A stretch of DNA of 64,000 nucleotides from Parashewanella sp965200795 (lineage in GTDB: Bacteria; Pseudomonadota; Gammaproteobacteria; Enterobacterales; Shewanellaceae): the NCBI GenBank assembly GCA_965200795.1, contig CBDAVB010000043.1, positions 1 through 64,000 on the forward strand, written 5' to 3'. This document shows, piece by piece, positions 18,473 through 26,770 of the stretch. Numbering within the stretch: the stretch's first letter is position 1; each line of letters begins with the position of its first letter. Below the pieces are notes generated by a model. The model ran no database searches. It was not told the DNA's origin and saw nothing but the letters and a program-made list of their open reading frames with translations. Both the position numbers and the translations under genes were made by a program.

Positions 18473-19408
18473 ATGGAATTAATTCGCGGTATCCACAATA
18501 TTCTACCTAAGCACCATGGTTGTGTATTAACCATTGGTAACTTTGACGGTGTGCATCGGGGACATGCTCAGGTGATCGCCAGCCTGGTCGTAAAAGCCAG
18601 GCATTTTGATTTGCCGGCGACCTTGATGACGTTTGAGCCGCAGCCTCAAGAGCTGTTTAAAGGTGAAGACGCGCCCGCGAGACTGAGTTTGCTTCGTGAT
18701 AAAATCATTTTACTTGATGAATTGGGAATTGACCGGGTATTGTGTGTCAACTTCAACCGTAAGTTTGCCGGTTTGCCGCCTGAAGAATTTATTGAAGAGT
18801 TGTTGGTTAGGCAACTGGGTGTGAAATATCTGGTTGTCGGCGATGATTTTTGTTTTGGCAATAAACGAGCCGGTAATTTTGAAATGCTCCGCAAAGCGGG
18901 TGAGAAACACGGTTTTGCCGTGGTCAGTACCAAAAGCTTTATAGTCGGCAGTACTCGTGTGAGCTCGACGTCGATTCGTGAAGCGTTAGCTGACGGAAAT
19001 TTTGAGCAGGCCAGACGTATGCTCGGCCACCCTTATCTGCTGGGTGGTCGGGTGGCGCATGGCCAGAAACTCGGACGAGCATTAGGTTTTCCGACGGCGA
19101 ATATTGCCTTAAAGCGCAATGTGGTTCCTGTTCGCGGCGTATTTGCCGTGCGTGCGTTCTGGCGCGACAGTGATGTTTATGAGGGGGTGGCCAACGTGGG
19201 GTTCAGACCTACGGTTAACGGCCAGCAATGCCAGCTGGAGGTCCATTTGTTTGATTTTAACGGTGATATTTATGGTCAGTATCTTGAGGTTGAGCTGGTT
19301 GCGAAAATCAGGGAAGAACGGCCTTTCGAGTCGTTAGACGCGTTAAAAGCGCAAATTATTGATGATGCGAATGAGGCCAGAGCCTTATTCGGCAGTGACG
19401 CTAGCTAA
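18473..19408 (+). CDS. ribF: Bifunctional riboflavin kinase / FAD synthetase
   Basis: This 311-residue enzyme makes FMN and then FAD from riboflavin and ATP. The N-terminal adenylyltransferase domain shows TIGNFDGVHRGHAQ (nucleotide-binding HxGH-like motif), VVGDDFCFGNKRAGN, and STRVSSTSIREALADG. The C-terminal kinase domain begins at GGRVAHGQKLGRALGFPTANI (the PTAN motif) and contains GVFAVRAF and GVANVGFRPTVNG. Length and domain order are standard. It lies 39 bp after murJ and before ileS, its usual place. A dispersed palindromic repeat occupies the gap to ileS. Confidence 0.97.
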   Translation: MELIRGIHNILPKHHGCVLTIGNFDGVHRGHAQVIASLVVKARHFDLPATLMTFEPQPQELFKGEDAPARLSLLRDKIILLDELGIDRVLCVNFNRKFAGLPPEEFIEELLVRQLGVKYLVVGDDFCFGNKRAGNFEMLRKAGEKHGFAVVSTKSFIVGSTRVSSTSIREALADGNFEQARRMLGHPYLLGGRVAHGQKLGRALGFPTANIALKRNVVPVRGVFAVRAFWRDSDVYEGVANVGFRPTVNGQQCQLEVHLFDFNGDIYGQYLEVELVAKIREERPFESLDALKAQIIDDANEARALFGSDAS

Positions 19409-19516
19409 ATAGCGGATATTCAGTCACATCAGCAAAAGTTGGTGTCTGGTGATCTTTTTGTTAAAAACTTAAACGCGCTAGATTTCCGTTTTCTCGGGAA
19501 TGACGGAAAAAGATTT

Positions 19517-19600
19517 GTCATACCTGCGCAGGCAGGTAACCGGTGTCTTTTGTTTCTTTTAATAAAAGCCGTTGGGCTTCAGGTTTTCACGGAGTGACGA
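19517..19600. repeat. Dispersed palindromic repeat, member 1
   Basis: It begins GTCATACCTGCGCAGGCAGG and ends GGAGTGACG, with a partial internal inverted match. It is the same layout as the copies near 22.5, 42.6, 43.9, 50.4, 52.9 and 58.0 kb. It lies between ribF and ileS. Confidence 0.6.
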
Positions 19601-19652
19601 TATGTTTGTGAACAGTACTGTTAACTGTTCAAATTTACGGTGTATGGGATAA

Positions 19653-22490
19653 ATGAGCGACTATAAATCAACATTGAATTTGCCGGAAACTAAGTTTCCG
19701 ATGAGAGGTAATCTGGCGAATCGTGAGCCGGAGATGTTAAAACGCTGGAACGAAGACAAGCTTTATCAAGCGATTCGTGAAAGCCGTCAAGGCCGTAAGC
19801 CATTCATCTTGCATGACGGCCCTCCATACGCGAACGGTACTATTCATATCGGTCACTCAGTTAACAAGATCCTGAAAGACATTATTATTAAGTCGAAAAC
19901 CTTGTCGGGTTTCGACGCACCTTATGTCCCCGGCTGGGACTGTCACGGTCTGCCTATTGAGCTTAAAGTCGAGCAAAAAGTCGGTAAACCGGGACATAAA
20001 GTTTCCGCGGCAGAGTTTCGTGAAGAATGCCGCAAGTACGCGGCGAAACAAGTTGACGGTCAGCGTGATGATTTCATTCGTTTAGGTGTGTTGGGTGATT
20101 GGCAAAATCCTTATCTGACCATGGACTATGAAACCGAAGCTAACATCATCCGTTCTTTAGCTAAGGTTATCGGCAACGGCCATCTTCATAAAGGTGTCAA
20201 GCCCGTTCACTGGTGTACGGATTGCGGTTCCGCTTTGGCTGAGGCTGAAGTCGAGTATGAGGATAAAACCTCACCGGCCGTTGATGTCGCTTTCGCGGCC
20301 GTTGATTCAAAAGCGGTGGCTGAAAAGTTCGGCGTAGCGGATTACGCTAACCAAGTCTCGACGGCGATTTGGACAACAACGCCCTGGACGCTTCCGGCAA
20401 ACCGCGCTGTCGCTATGAGCGCTGAGCTTGATTACGCTTTAGTTGAATACACCAAAGACGGTAAAACTGAAGCGTTAGTGCTAGGCGAAGTGTTAGCTGA
20501 AGACTGCATGCGGCGTTTCGGCGCTGAAGAGTACAAAACTCTGGGCACAACGAAAGGTGCCGAACTTGAATTGCTGCGCTTTAAGCATCCGTTCTACGAT
20601 TTTGACGTGCCAGCGATTTTAGGCGATCACGTTACGACTGACGCCGGTACGGGTATCGTTCACACCGCGCCCGGTCACGGTCAGGACGACTTTGTCGTAG
20701 GGCGGAAATACGGTTTAGAAGTGGCGAACCCGGTAGGTGATAACGGCGTTTATAAGCCGGATACGCGGTTCTTTGCCGGTCAGCATGTATTTAAAGCCAA
20801 CAAATCAGTGGTTGAGCTGCTGCAAGAAAAGCAAGTTCTGCTGAATCATGAAAATTATCGTCACAGCTACCCGCATTGCTGGAGACATAAAACGCCGATT
20901 ATTTTCCGCGCCACGCCGCAATGGTTCATTTCAATGGACAATAACGGCCTGCGTTCGGCATCGCTATCTGAAATCGAAAAGACACAATGGATCCCGGACT
21001 GGGGTCAGAGCCGTATCGAGAAAATGGTGGAAGGGCGTCCGGACTGGTGTATCTCCCGTCAGCGGACCTGGGGTGTACCAATTACCTTATTTGTTCATAA
21101 AGAAACCGATGAATTACACCCGGACAGCGTAGCCTTGATGGAGCGGGTGGCTCACCGTATCGAGCAACAGGGTATTCAGGCGTGGTTCGATTTAGAACCG
21201 TCTGAAATGCTCGGTGAAGAGGGTGAGCATTATCGCAAAATCACTGATACCCTAGACGTCTGGTATGACTCGGGTTCTACCTTCTCTTCGGTTGTGGCAA
21301 ATCGTGCGCAATACGCTTTCACGCAAGAAGGGGGGGCGGATATTGACCTGTACCTGGAAGGCAGTGATCAGCATCGCGGCTGGTTTATGTCATCATTGAT
21401 GATTTCAGCGGCGATGAGCGGTAAGGCTCCGTATAAGCAAGTGCTTACCCACGGCTTTACCGTTGATGGTCAGGGCCGCAAGATGTCTAAGTCTATCGGT
21501 AACGTGATTTCACCTCAGCAAGTAACGGGTAAATTAGGTGCCGATATTTTACGTTTATGGGTTGCCGCTACTGATTACAGCGGTGAAATGACGGTTTCTG
21601 ATGAAATTCTTAACCGCAGCGCCGATTCTTATCGTCGTATCCGTAATACGGCTCGTTTCCTGCTGGCGAACTTAAACGGTTTCAACCCGCTAACCGACAT
21701 GGTCGCGGTTGAAGATATGGTCGCCGTTGACCGCTGGGTCGTGCGTCGCGCGCATGCGATTCAGCGGGAAATTCTGGCTGCGTACGATCAGTATAACTTC
21801 CACTCGGTGACGCAAAAGCTGATGCAGTTCTGCTCGGTCGAGTTAGGCGGTTTCTACTTAGATATAATTAAAGACCGCCAGTACACGGCGAAAGCGGAAG
21901 GTCACGCTCGCCGTAGCTGTCAGTCAGCGCTTTACCTGATTGCGGAAGCGTTAGTACGCTGGATTGCGCCGATCTTAAGTTTTACCGCTGATGAAGTATG
22001 GCGGCTATTACCGGGTGAGCGTGATAAGTATGTATTCACTCAGGAGTGGTACACGGGGCTGGAGTCTGTCGTCACTGAGGGTGATTTGAGTGATGAATAC
22101 TGGCAGACGCTGCTGTCAGTTCGTACTGAAGTAAACAAAGTGCTGGAACAAGCCCGCCGTGATAAAACGATCGGCGGCTCACTCGAAGCGGAAGTCACCT
22201 TATATGCCGCTGAAGAGCTTTCGGCTGAATTAGCTGAGATCGGAGATGAACTTCGTTTCGTATTACTGACCTCCAGAGTGAATGTTAAACCGTTAGCGGA
22301 CGCTCCGGCGGATGCGGCTAAGACTGACCTTGCTTCACTCAGGTTGGTCGCAGGTAAGGTTAAAGCGCAAAAATGTGAGCGTTGCTGGCATTATCGTGAC
22401 GAGGTCGGTCACATTGCCGCGCATCCGACCTTGTGTCAGCGCTGCGTAACTAATATTGAAGGTGAAGGCGAGACGCGTAAGTTCGCTTAA
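19653..22490 (+). CDS. ileS: Isoleucyl-tRNA synthetase
   Basis: This 945-residue class Ia synthetase charges tRNA-Ile and edits mischarged valine. The N-terminal HIGH motif is PPYANGTIHIGHS (about residues 57-69). The editing (CP1) domain is present with IWTTTPWTLPANRA and GTGIVHTAPGHGQDDF, followed by the catalytic YLEGSDQHRGWF block. The KMSKS loop reads GRKMSKSIGN. The C-terminus has a zinc finger with CERCWHYRDEV and LCQRCV, as in E. coli-type bacterial IleS. Length is typical. It is followed by lspA, the conserved pairing in proteobacteria. Confidence 0.98.
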   Translation: MSDYKSTLNLPETKFPMRGNLANREPEMLKRWNEDKLYQAIRESRQGRKPFILHDGPPYANGTIHIGHSVNKILKDIIIKSKTLSGFDAPYVPGWDCHGLPIELKVEQKVGKPGHKVSAAEFREECRKYAAKQVDGQRDDFIRLGVLGDWQNPYLTMDYETEANIIRSLAKVIGNGHLHKGVKPVHWCTDCGSALAEAEVEYEDKTSPAVDVAFAAVDSKAVAEKFGVADYANQVSTAIWTTTPWTLPANRAVAMSAELDYALVEYTKDGKTEALVLGEVLAEDCMRRFGAEEYKTLGTTKGAELELLRFKHPFYDFDVPAILGDHVTTDAGTGIVHTAPGHGQDDFVVGRKYGLEVANPVGDNGVYKPDTRFFAGQHVFKANKSVVELLQEKQVLLNHENYRHSYPHCWRHKTPIIFRATPQWFISMDNNGLRSASLSEIEKTQWIPDWGQSRIEKMVEGRPDWCISRQRTWGVPITLFVHKETDELHPDSVALMERVAHRIEQQGIQAWFDLEPSEMLGEEGEHYRKITDTLDVWYDSGSTFSSVVANRAQYAFTQEGGADIDLYLEGSDQHRGWFMSSLMISAAMSGKAPYKQVLTHGFTVDGQGRKMSKSIGNVISPQQVTGKLGADILRLWVAATDYSGEMTVSDEILNRSADSYRRIRNTARFLLANLNGFNPLTDMVAVEDMVAVDRWVVRRAHAIQREILAAYDQYNFHSVTQKLMQFCSVELGGFYLDIIKDRQYTAKAEGHARRSCQSALYLIAEALVRWIAPILSFTADEVWRLLPGERDKYVFTQEWYTGLESVVTEGDLSDEYWQTLLSVRTEVNKVLEQARRDKTIGGSLEAEVTLYAAEELSAELAEIGDELRFVLLTSRVNVKPLADAPADAAKTDLASLRLVAGKVKAQKCERCWHYRDEVGHIAAHPTLCQRCVTNIEGEGETRKFA

Positions 22491-22502
22491 TTATTATTTC
22501 TT

Positions 22503-22590
22503 GTCATATCCGCATGTTGTTAGCGGGTATCCAGCGACTTTTCAATTATTTTAACGAAAGACGCTGGACTCCCGCCTTCACAGGAGTGAC
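22503..22590. repeat. Dispersed palindromic repeat, member 2
   Basis: It runs from GTCATATCCGCATG to CTTCACAGGAGTGAC, with GGTATCCAGCGAC and CGCTGGACTCCCGCC forming inverted halves. It lies in the ileS-lspA gap. Confidence 0.65.
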
Positions 22591-22632
22591 GATAAAGAAA
22601 GTAGCAGGATTTTATTAATAAAAGGAAAAAGC

Positions 22633-23133
22633 ATGCCGTCAGATTGGAGACAAAGTGGTTTGAAATGGTACTGGGTAGTGGTTGTGGCCATTGTTGCCGA
22701 TCAACTGTCTAAGCAATGGGTATTAGCGAATTTTGATTTATATGAATCAATAAATTTATTACCTGTATTAAATTTCACTTATGTCCAAAACCCTGGCGCA
22801 GCATTTAGCTTTCTTGCGGATGCTGGTGGCTGGCAGCGTTGGTTTTTTACTGTTATCGCGGTCGGGATCACTGTCTTGCTTACAGTATGGCTGCGTAAGC
22901 AAAAAGTGAGTGAGTGGCGCACGAATCTGGCGTTTACCCTGGTAATCGGCGGTGCGATCGGTAACCTATTTGATCGTTTACTGCATGGTTTTGTGGTCGA
23001 TTTTATCGACGTGTTCTGGAACAACAGCCACTTTCCCGCGTTTAATATCGCGGATTCCGCCATCTGTGTCGGTGCGGGTTTAATCATTCTTGACTCGTTT
23101 GTCGGCGAGAAAAAAGAACAAAAAGAGGTTTAA
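22633..23133 (+). CDS. lspA: Lipoprotein signal peptidase (signal peptidase II)
   Basis: This 166-residue inner-membrane aspartyl protease cleaves prolipoproteins before the lipid-modified Cys. Four transmembrane segments are visible. The catalytic motifs are present: NPGAAFSFLAD near residue 55, GGAIGNLFDRLLHGFVVDFID (first Asp in DR region) and FPAFNIADSAICVG (second Asp). AAAGGAAAAAG precedes the ATG. The stop codon is immediately followed by the GTG of fkpB. It processes the lipoproteins predicted in this window, such as SapA and the M28 and DUF885 proteins. Confidence 0.97.
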   Translation: MPSDWRQSGLKWYWVVVVAIVADQLSKQWVLANFDLYESINLLPVLNFTYVQNPGAAFSFLADAGGWQRWFFTVIAVGITVLLTVWLRKQKVSEWRTNLAFTLVIGGAIGNLFDRLLHGFVVDFIDVFWNNSHFPAFNIADSAICVGAGLIILDSFVGEKKEQKEV

Positions 23134-23556
23134 GTGACGTTATCTAAATCATTACTGTGTCATATGGAAATTTTGCTGGAAGACGGCTCAACGGCTGACA
23201 GTACAAAAGCTTCAGGTAAACCCGCCCGCCTGAACATAGGTGATAACAGTTTAAGTCCGGCTTTTGAGGCCGAGCTTGAAAACCTGCGAGAAGGTGATAA
23301 GCATAAGTTTTCTTTGAAGGCGGCTGACGCCTTTGGTGAATCTAACCCTGACGCGATTCACTACCTTGATAAGACCCGTTTTCCCGCGGATATGCGCCTG
23401 GAAGAGGGCGTGATCGTCAGTTTTGCGGGGCCGGGCGGCAGTGAAATCCCCGGGATCGTGCGGGAGGTGGCTGGAGACTCTGTCACCGTTGACTTGAATC
23501 ATCCTCTCGCCGGGCATAATGTAACCTTTGAGATAGAAGTAATGCAGGTACTTTGA
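23134..23556 (+). CDS. fkpB: FKBP-type peptidyl-prolyl isomerase (FkpB/SlpA)
   Basis: This 140-residue cytoplasmic prolyl isomerase and chaperone belongs to the SlyD/FkpB group. It has the FKBP fold interrupted by an IF (insert-in-flap) region: LNIGDNSLSPAFEAELENLREGD, then FGESNPDAIHYLDKTRFP, and the closing VDLNHPLAGHNVTFEIEVMQV. The start codon is GTG directly after the lspA stop, with the AAAGAGG of the lspA 3' end as ribosome-binding site. The gene order lspA-fkpB-ispH matches E. coli. The stop overlaps the ispH start as TGATG. Confidence 0.93.
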   Translation: MTLSKSLLCHMEILLEDGSTADSTKASGKPARLNIGDNSLSPAFEAELENLREGDKHKFSLKAADAFGESNPDAIHYLDKTRFPADMRLEEGVIVSFAGPGGSEIPGIVREVAGDSVTVDLNHPLAGHNVTFEIEVMQVL

Positions 23557-24533
23557 TGAACTCTTCAGACAAAATTACGGTACAACAGGTTGAAACTGAC
23601 GGTTTGAATATCATGCTGGCCAATCCCCGCGGCTTTTGTGCCGGTGTTGACCGCGCCATCAGTATTGTCGAGCGTGCGCTGGAATTATTTGAACCGCCGG
23701 TTTATGTGCGTCATGAAGTGGTGCATAACCGCTATGTGGTTCAAAACTTAAAAGATCGCGGTGCGATTTTTGTTGAAGAGCTGGATCAGGTACCTGATGA
23801 CTGTATCGTAATTTTCAGCGCTCACGGCGTTTCGCAGGCGGTGCGTAAAGAGGCCAAAGATCGCGGTCTTAAAGTTTTTGACGCAACGTGCCCGCTCGTT
23901 ACAAAAGTTCACCTGCAAGTGACACGCGCCAGCCGCAAAGGGATTGAATGTATTCTCATCGGTCACGCCGGACACCCTGAAGTCGAAGGCACCATGGGAC
24001 AATACAGTAACCCCGATGGCGGCGTTTACTTAGTTGAGTCCGTCGGGGATGTCGCTGAACTGTCACCGAAAAATCCTGATAATTTATGTTTTGTCACCCA
24101 GACTACGTTATCGGTCGATGAGACCGTTGATATTATTGAAGCCTTAAAAAACAAGTTTCCCTGCATTGAAGGTCCCCGCAAGGATGATATCTGCTACGCC
24201 ACACAAAATCGTCAGGATGCGGTGAAAACCCTGTCGCCCAATGCCGATATAATGATTGTGGTCGGGTCTAAAAACAGTTCCAATTCAAACCGCTTACGTG
24301 AGCTGGCGGAAAAGCACGGTATTGAGGCTCACCTTGTCGATAACGCCGAGGATGTGACGGCGTCATGGTTTGAAGGTAAATCTAAAGTGGCGGTCACCGC
24401 GGGAGCCTCCGCGCCGGAAGTTTTAGTACAGCAGGTGGTCGAAGCAATCACCCGGTTCGCGCCGAGTGTCATCACTGAGGTTGAGGGGCGTGAGGAAGAT
24501 ACCGTTTTCGCCGTGCCGGCGGAGCTGCGTTAA
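23556..24533 (+). CDS. ispH: 4-hydroxy-3-methylbut-2-enyl diphosphate reductase
   Basis: IspH is the last enzyme of the MEP isoprenoid pathway and reduces HMBPP to IPP and DMAPP with a 4Fe-4S cluster. The three cluster Cys residues are in NPRGFCAGVDRAI, FDATCPLVTKVH and DICYATQNRQ. The substrate-binding motifs GHAGHPEVEGTMGQ and VTQTTLSVDE are present, and the C-terminus reads TAGASAPEVLV. I take ATG 23556 as start, overlapping the fkpB stop; it gives a slightly extended N-terminus compared with proteins starting at the internal IMLANPRGF methionine. It closes the housekeeping operon and is followed by a terminator. Confidence 0.97.
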   Translation: MNSSDKITVQQVETDGLNIMLANPRGFCAGVDRAISIVERALELFEPPVYVRHEVVHNRYVVQNLKDRGAIFVEELDQVPDDCIVIFSAHGVSQAVRKEAKDRGLKVFDATCPLVTKVHLQVTRASRKGIECILIGHAGHPEVEGTMGQYSNPDGGVYLVESVGDVAELSPKNPDNLCFVTQTTLSVDETVDIIEALKNKFPCIEGPRKDDICYATQNRQDAVKTLSPNADIMIVVGSKNSSNSNRLRELAEKHGIEAHLVDNAEDVTASWFEGKSKVAVTAGASAPEVLVQQVVEAITRFAPSVITEVEGREEDTVFAVPAELR

Positions 24534-24547
24534 TTGTTAAATCTTCC

Positions 24548-24574
24548 TTCAGGGGGCTTCGGCCTCTTTTTTTG
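24548..24574 (+). terminator. ispH terminator
   Basis: AGGGGGC-TTCG-GCCTCT followed by a T7 run, 15 bases after the ispH stop. Confidence 0.8.
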
Positions 24575-24696
24575 TGGCAAGTGAATAAAAAGTGTTCTAA
24601 TATCGGTTCTCCATTCAGAAATCTGTTGCTGACAACAGAGAAAAAAGCGATAAAATAACAGTCATAAAACCGGCAAAGGACAGAGGATTGACGCCA

Positions 24697-25272
24697 ATGA
24701 ATGGCAGTGAGAAAGGATTATCCCTCATTGAAGTACTCGTTTCACTGGTGATTTTGGTCATCGGTTTAATCGGCGTGTTCAATCTGCATATTATTTCTAA
24801 ACAGGGCTCATTTGAGTCTTATCAGCAAACTCAGGCTTCCTACCTCGCTCATGACATTATTAACCGAATGAAGGTGAATAATACGATACTTGACGCTTAC
24901 AGCGGCACTTATGACGGTTCATTATCCGCGCCCGGTAAGATATGCCGGGATCCGGCGGCGTTATGCGATGCCAATGAGCTTAAGGATTACGATTTATATT
25001 TCTGGGAACAGGCGTTAATCGGTAACAACGAACTTAAAGGGACTCACGGTCTCGGCGGATTAGATACGCCTCAGGCCTGCGTCAGCGTGACTGACGAAGG
25101 CGCGCCGTTTGACGGGAGGCAATTGAAGCACGTTGAAGTTGTTATTCGCTGGAAAGGGATCAGGAAATTGACAACAGGAAATGATGACTCAGGTTCGCCG
25201 CAAACTCCGGAGTGCGGCTCCGATGATCATCGCCGCAAATTGACGGTCTCCAATAAAATCGTGAGTGGCTGA
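24697..25272 (+). CDS. pilV: Type IV pilus minor pilin PilV
   Basis: This minor prepilin is part of the tip-initiation complex of type IV pili. The class III signal is KGLSLIEVLVSLVILVIGLIG, cut by PilD after the Gly, with the essential Glu at +5. Length is 191 residues from ATG 24697, which has AGAGGA nine bases before it; a TTG nine bases upstream sits too close to that site. Four Cys residues in the soluble domain (CRD, LCD, ACV, ECG) are typical. It is first in the pilVWXY1E operon and ends two bases before the pilW ATG. Confidence 0.9.
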   Translation: MNGSEKGLSLIEVLVSLVILVIGLIGVFNLHIISKQGSFESYQQTQASYLAHDIINRMKVNNTILDAYSGTYDGSLSAPGKICRDPAALCDANELKDYDLYFWEQALIGNNELKGTHGLGGLDTPQACVSVTDEGAPFDGRQLKHVEVVIRWKGIRKLTTGNDDSGSPQTPECGSDDHRRKLTVSNKIVSG

Positions 25273-25274
25273 AC

Positions 25275-26342
25275 ATGACAGGAAAAATTAACGATATCAG
25301 TTTTGCTAAAGGCTTTTCATTAGTTGAGCTCATGGTGGCTATGGTAATAAGCCTGTTCTTGACGCTGGGTTTATTCACCATGTTCAGAATGTCCTCAACC
25401 AATGTCAACACCACCAGTCACTTTAATGAACTTCAGGAAAACGGCCGAATCGCCTTGGCGATAATGGAGCGGGATATAAGCCAGGCGGGATTTTTGGGCT
25501 ATATGACAACCGGACAAATGAGTTTCGAGGTTTTTGCTGATCCCGATGATCCTGACGGTAATCATAATAAAATTATCAATGATTGTACGGGGGGAGGGAT
25601 GGATAACGGCTCTTACCCTATGGGTGCAAGCTTCAGAATGCTCTGGGGTTATGAGAGCGGCGTCAGCCCGGATCGTTTATCTTGTTTATCTAACGTCGAT
25701 TCCGCCACTGATGTCCTGCAAATTAAACGGGCCGCGGGTCGGGCTGAAAGTGTCGCTTTACCTTTTAATGACGCTAATCGTCATTTTGTCTCCACTAATA
25801 ATGTACATGCTTTTTTCTTTCGCGGCGGAAAAGGAAAACCGGCTAAAGTGACGACTGATGATTACCGTCATTGGGAATATCTGCATCATGTGTACTATAT
25901 ACGTACGGAAAACGGTGTGCCTAATTTAAGGCGGCGTGTTTTAGTCAACGCGAATATGAACAGCCGTGGCGGCAGTGAGCAACAATTGGTCGAGGGCATC
26001 GAAAATATCAGAATTTTATATGGTATTGACACAGAGGGTGACCCGTCAGCGGAAGCGTTTGTAAGCGCGGATAATGTTCCTGATGATGTCTGGGATAACG
26101 CACCTAAGTTAGATTGCGTCAGTAACCCTCAGAAAGTGGTGGCGTTAAGGTTATTTGTTCTGGTTCGTTCAATTGAAAAAGATTCAAGCTTTACCAATAA
26201 AAGCAATTACGTGTTAGGGGATAAAACTATCATTGCTAAAAATGATCATTATCGTCGCAAAGTTGTTTCTACCTCTGTAGCGCTTAACAATTTTTCAAGT
26301 ATCGATTCTGATGAGTTTCCCGATTGTATGGACGGTGCGTAA
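25275..26342 (+). CDS. pilW: Type IV pilus minor pilin PilW
   Basis: This 355-residue minor pilin has the prepilin site AKGFSLVELMVAMVISLFLTLG, then the helix continuing to NELQENGRIALAIMERDISQAGF, the hallmark of PilW. The long C-terminal globular domain includes QLVEGIENIRILYGID and LRLFVLVRS, typical of PilW. Its Cys residues (DCTGG, LSCLSN, LDCVS, DCMDG) could form disulfides. Genes overlap or abut on both sides; pilX starts three bases after its stop. PilW works with PilV, PilX and PilE to prime pilus assembly and to present PilY1. Confidence 0.9.
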   Translation: MTGKINDISFAKGFSLVELMVAMVISLFLTLGLFTMFRMSSTNVNTTSHFNELQENGRIALAIMERDISQAGFLGYMTTGQMSFEVFADPDDPDGNHNKIINDCTGGGMDNGSYPMGASFRMLWGYESGVSPDRLSCLSNVDSATDVLQIKRAAGRAESVALPFNDANRHFVSTNNVHAFFFRGGKGKPAKVTTDDYRHWEYLHHVYYIRTENGVPNLRRRVLVNANMNSRGGSEQQLVEGIENIRILYGIDTEGDPSAEAFVSADNVPDDVWDNAPKLDCVSNPQKVVALRLFVLVRSIEKDSSFTNKSNYVLGDKTIIAKNDHYRRKVVSTSVALNNFSSIDSDEFPDCMDGA

Positions 26343-26344
26343 CC

Positions 26345-26758
26345 ATGAAAAAACAACAGGGAGTGGTGCTTTTTTTTGCGATTATCGTTTTGCTTCTGAT
26401 GACCATTATCGGTGTGTCTTTAGCGACTAACTCTACCATGTCATTGAAAATGGCGGGAGCGGGAGCTGAAAGAATTGAGGCTCTGAATTGCGCGCAAGGC
26501 GAGCTGGAAAGATACCCGCTTATAAAACCCGTAAACTCAAATCTTAAGGTTCAGTGTCCCGGTCATCCGTCGATTACCATGACTTGGATACCAGAAAAAG
26601 AAATCATGTGCGCGCGAGAGTCCAGAGCAGAAAGTAACGCTGATAATTCTCCCTTTGCCTGCATGAGAGTCGGTTTAGAGGTCAGTTATGGCCGTAATGA
26701 CATGGGCAGAATTAAATTGGTAAAAGCGTTTAAAAATGTACCGGATAATGTGAATTAA
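26345..26758 (+). CDS. pilX: Type IV pilus minor pilin PilX
   Basis: This protein of about 137 residues starts at ATG 26345 (MKKQQGVVLFFAIIVLLLMT). PilX prepilins often carry QQG^xxL at the cleavage site and lack the classical +5 Glu, as here (GVVLFFAI). The helix continues SLATNSTMSLKMAGAGAERIEALNCAQGELE, matching the A..R..A...AE..L pattern of the family. An upstream in-frame ATG at 26324 would overlap pilW and place the signal internally, so it is rejected. The gene lies in its standard place between pilW and pilY1. Confidence 0.85.
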   Translation: MKKQQGVVLFFAIIVLLLMTIIGVSLATNSTMSLKMAGAGAERIEALNCAQGELERYPLIKPVNSNLKVQCPGHPSITMTWIPEKEIMCARESRAESNADNSPFACMRVGLEVSYGRNDMGRIKLVKAFKNVPDNVN

Positions 26759-26770
26759 GGATAAGCACAG

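Noticed and set aside
24688..24696. TTG start for pilV
   Set aside because: The Shine-Dalgarno AGAGGA is directly against it; the ATG at 24697 has proper spacing.
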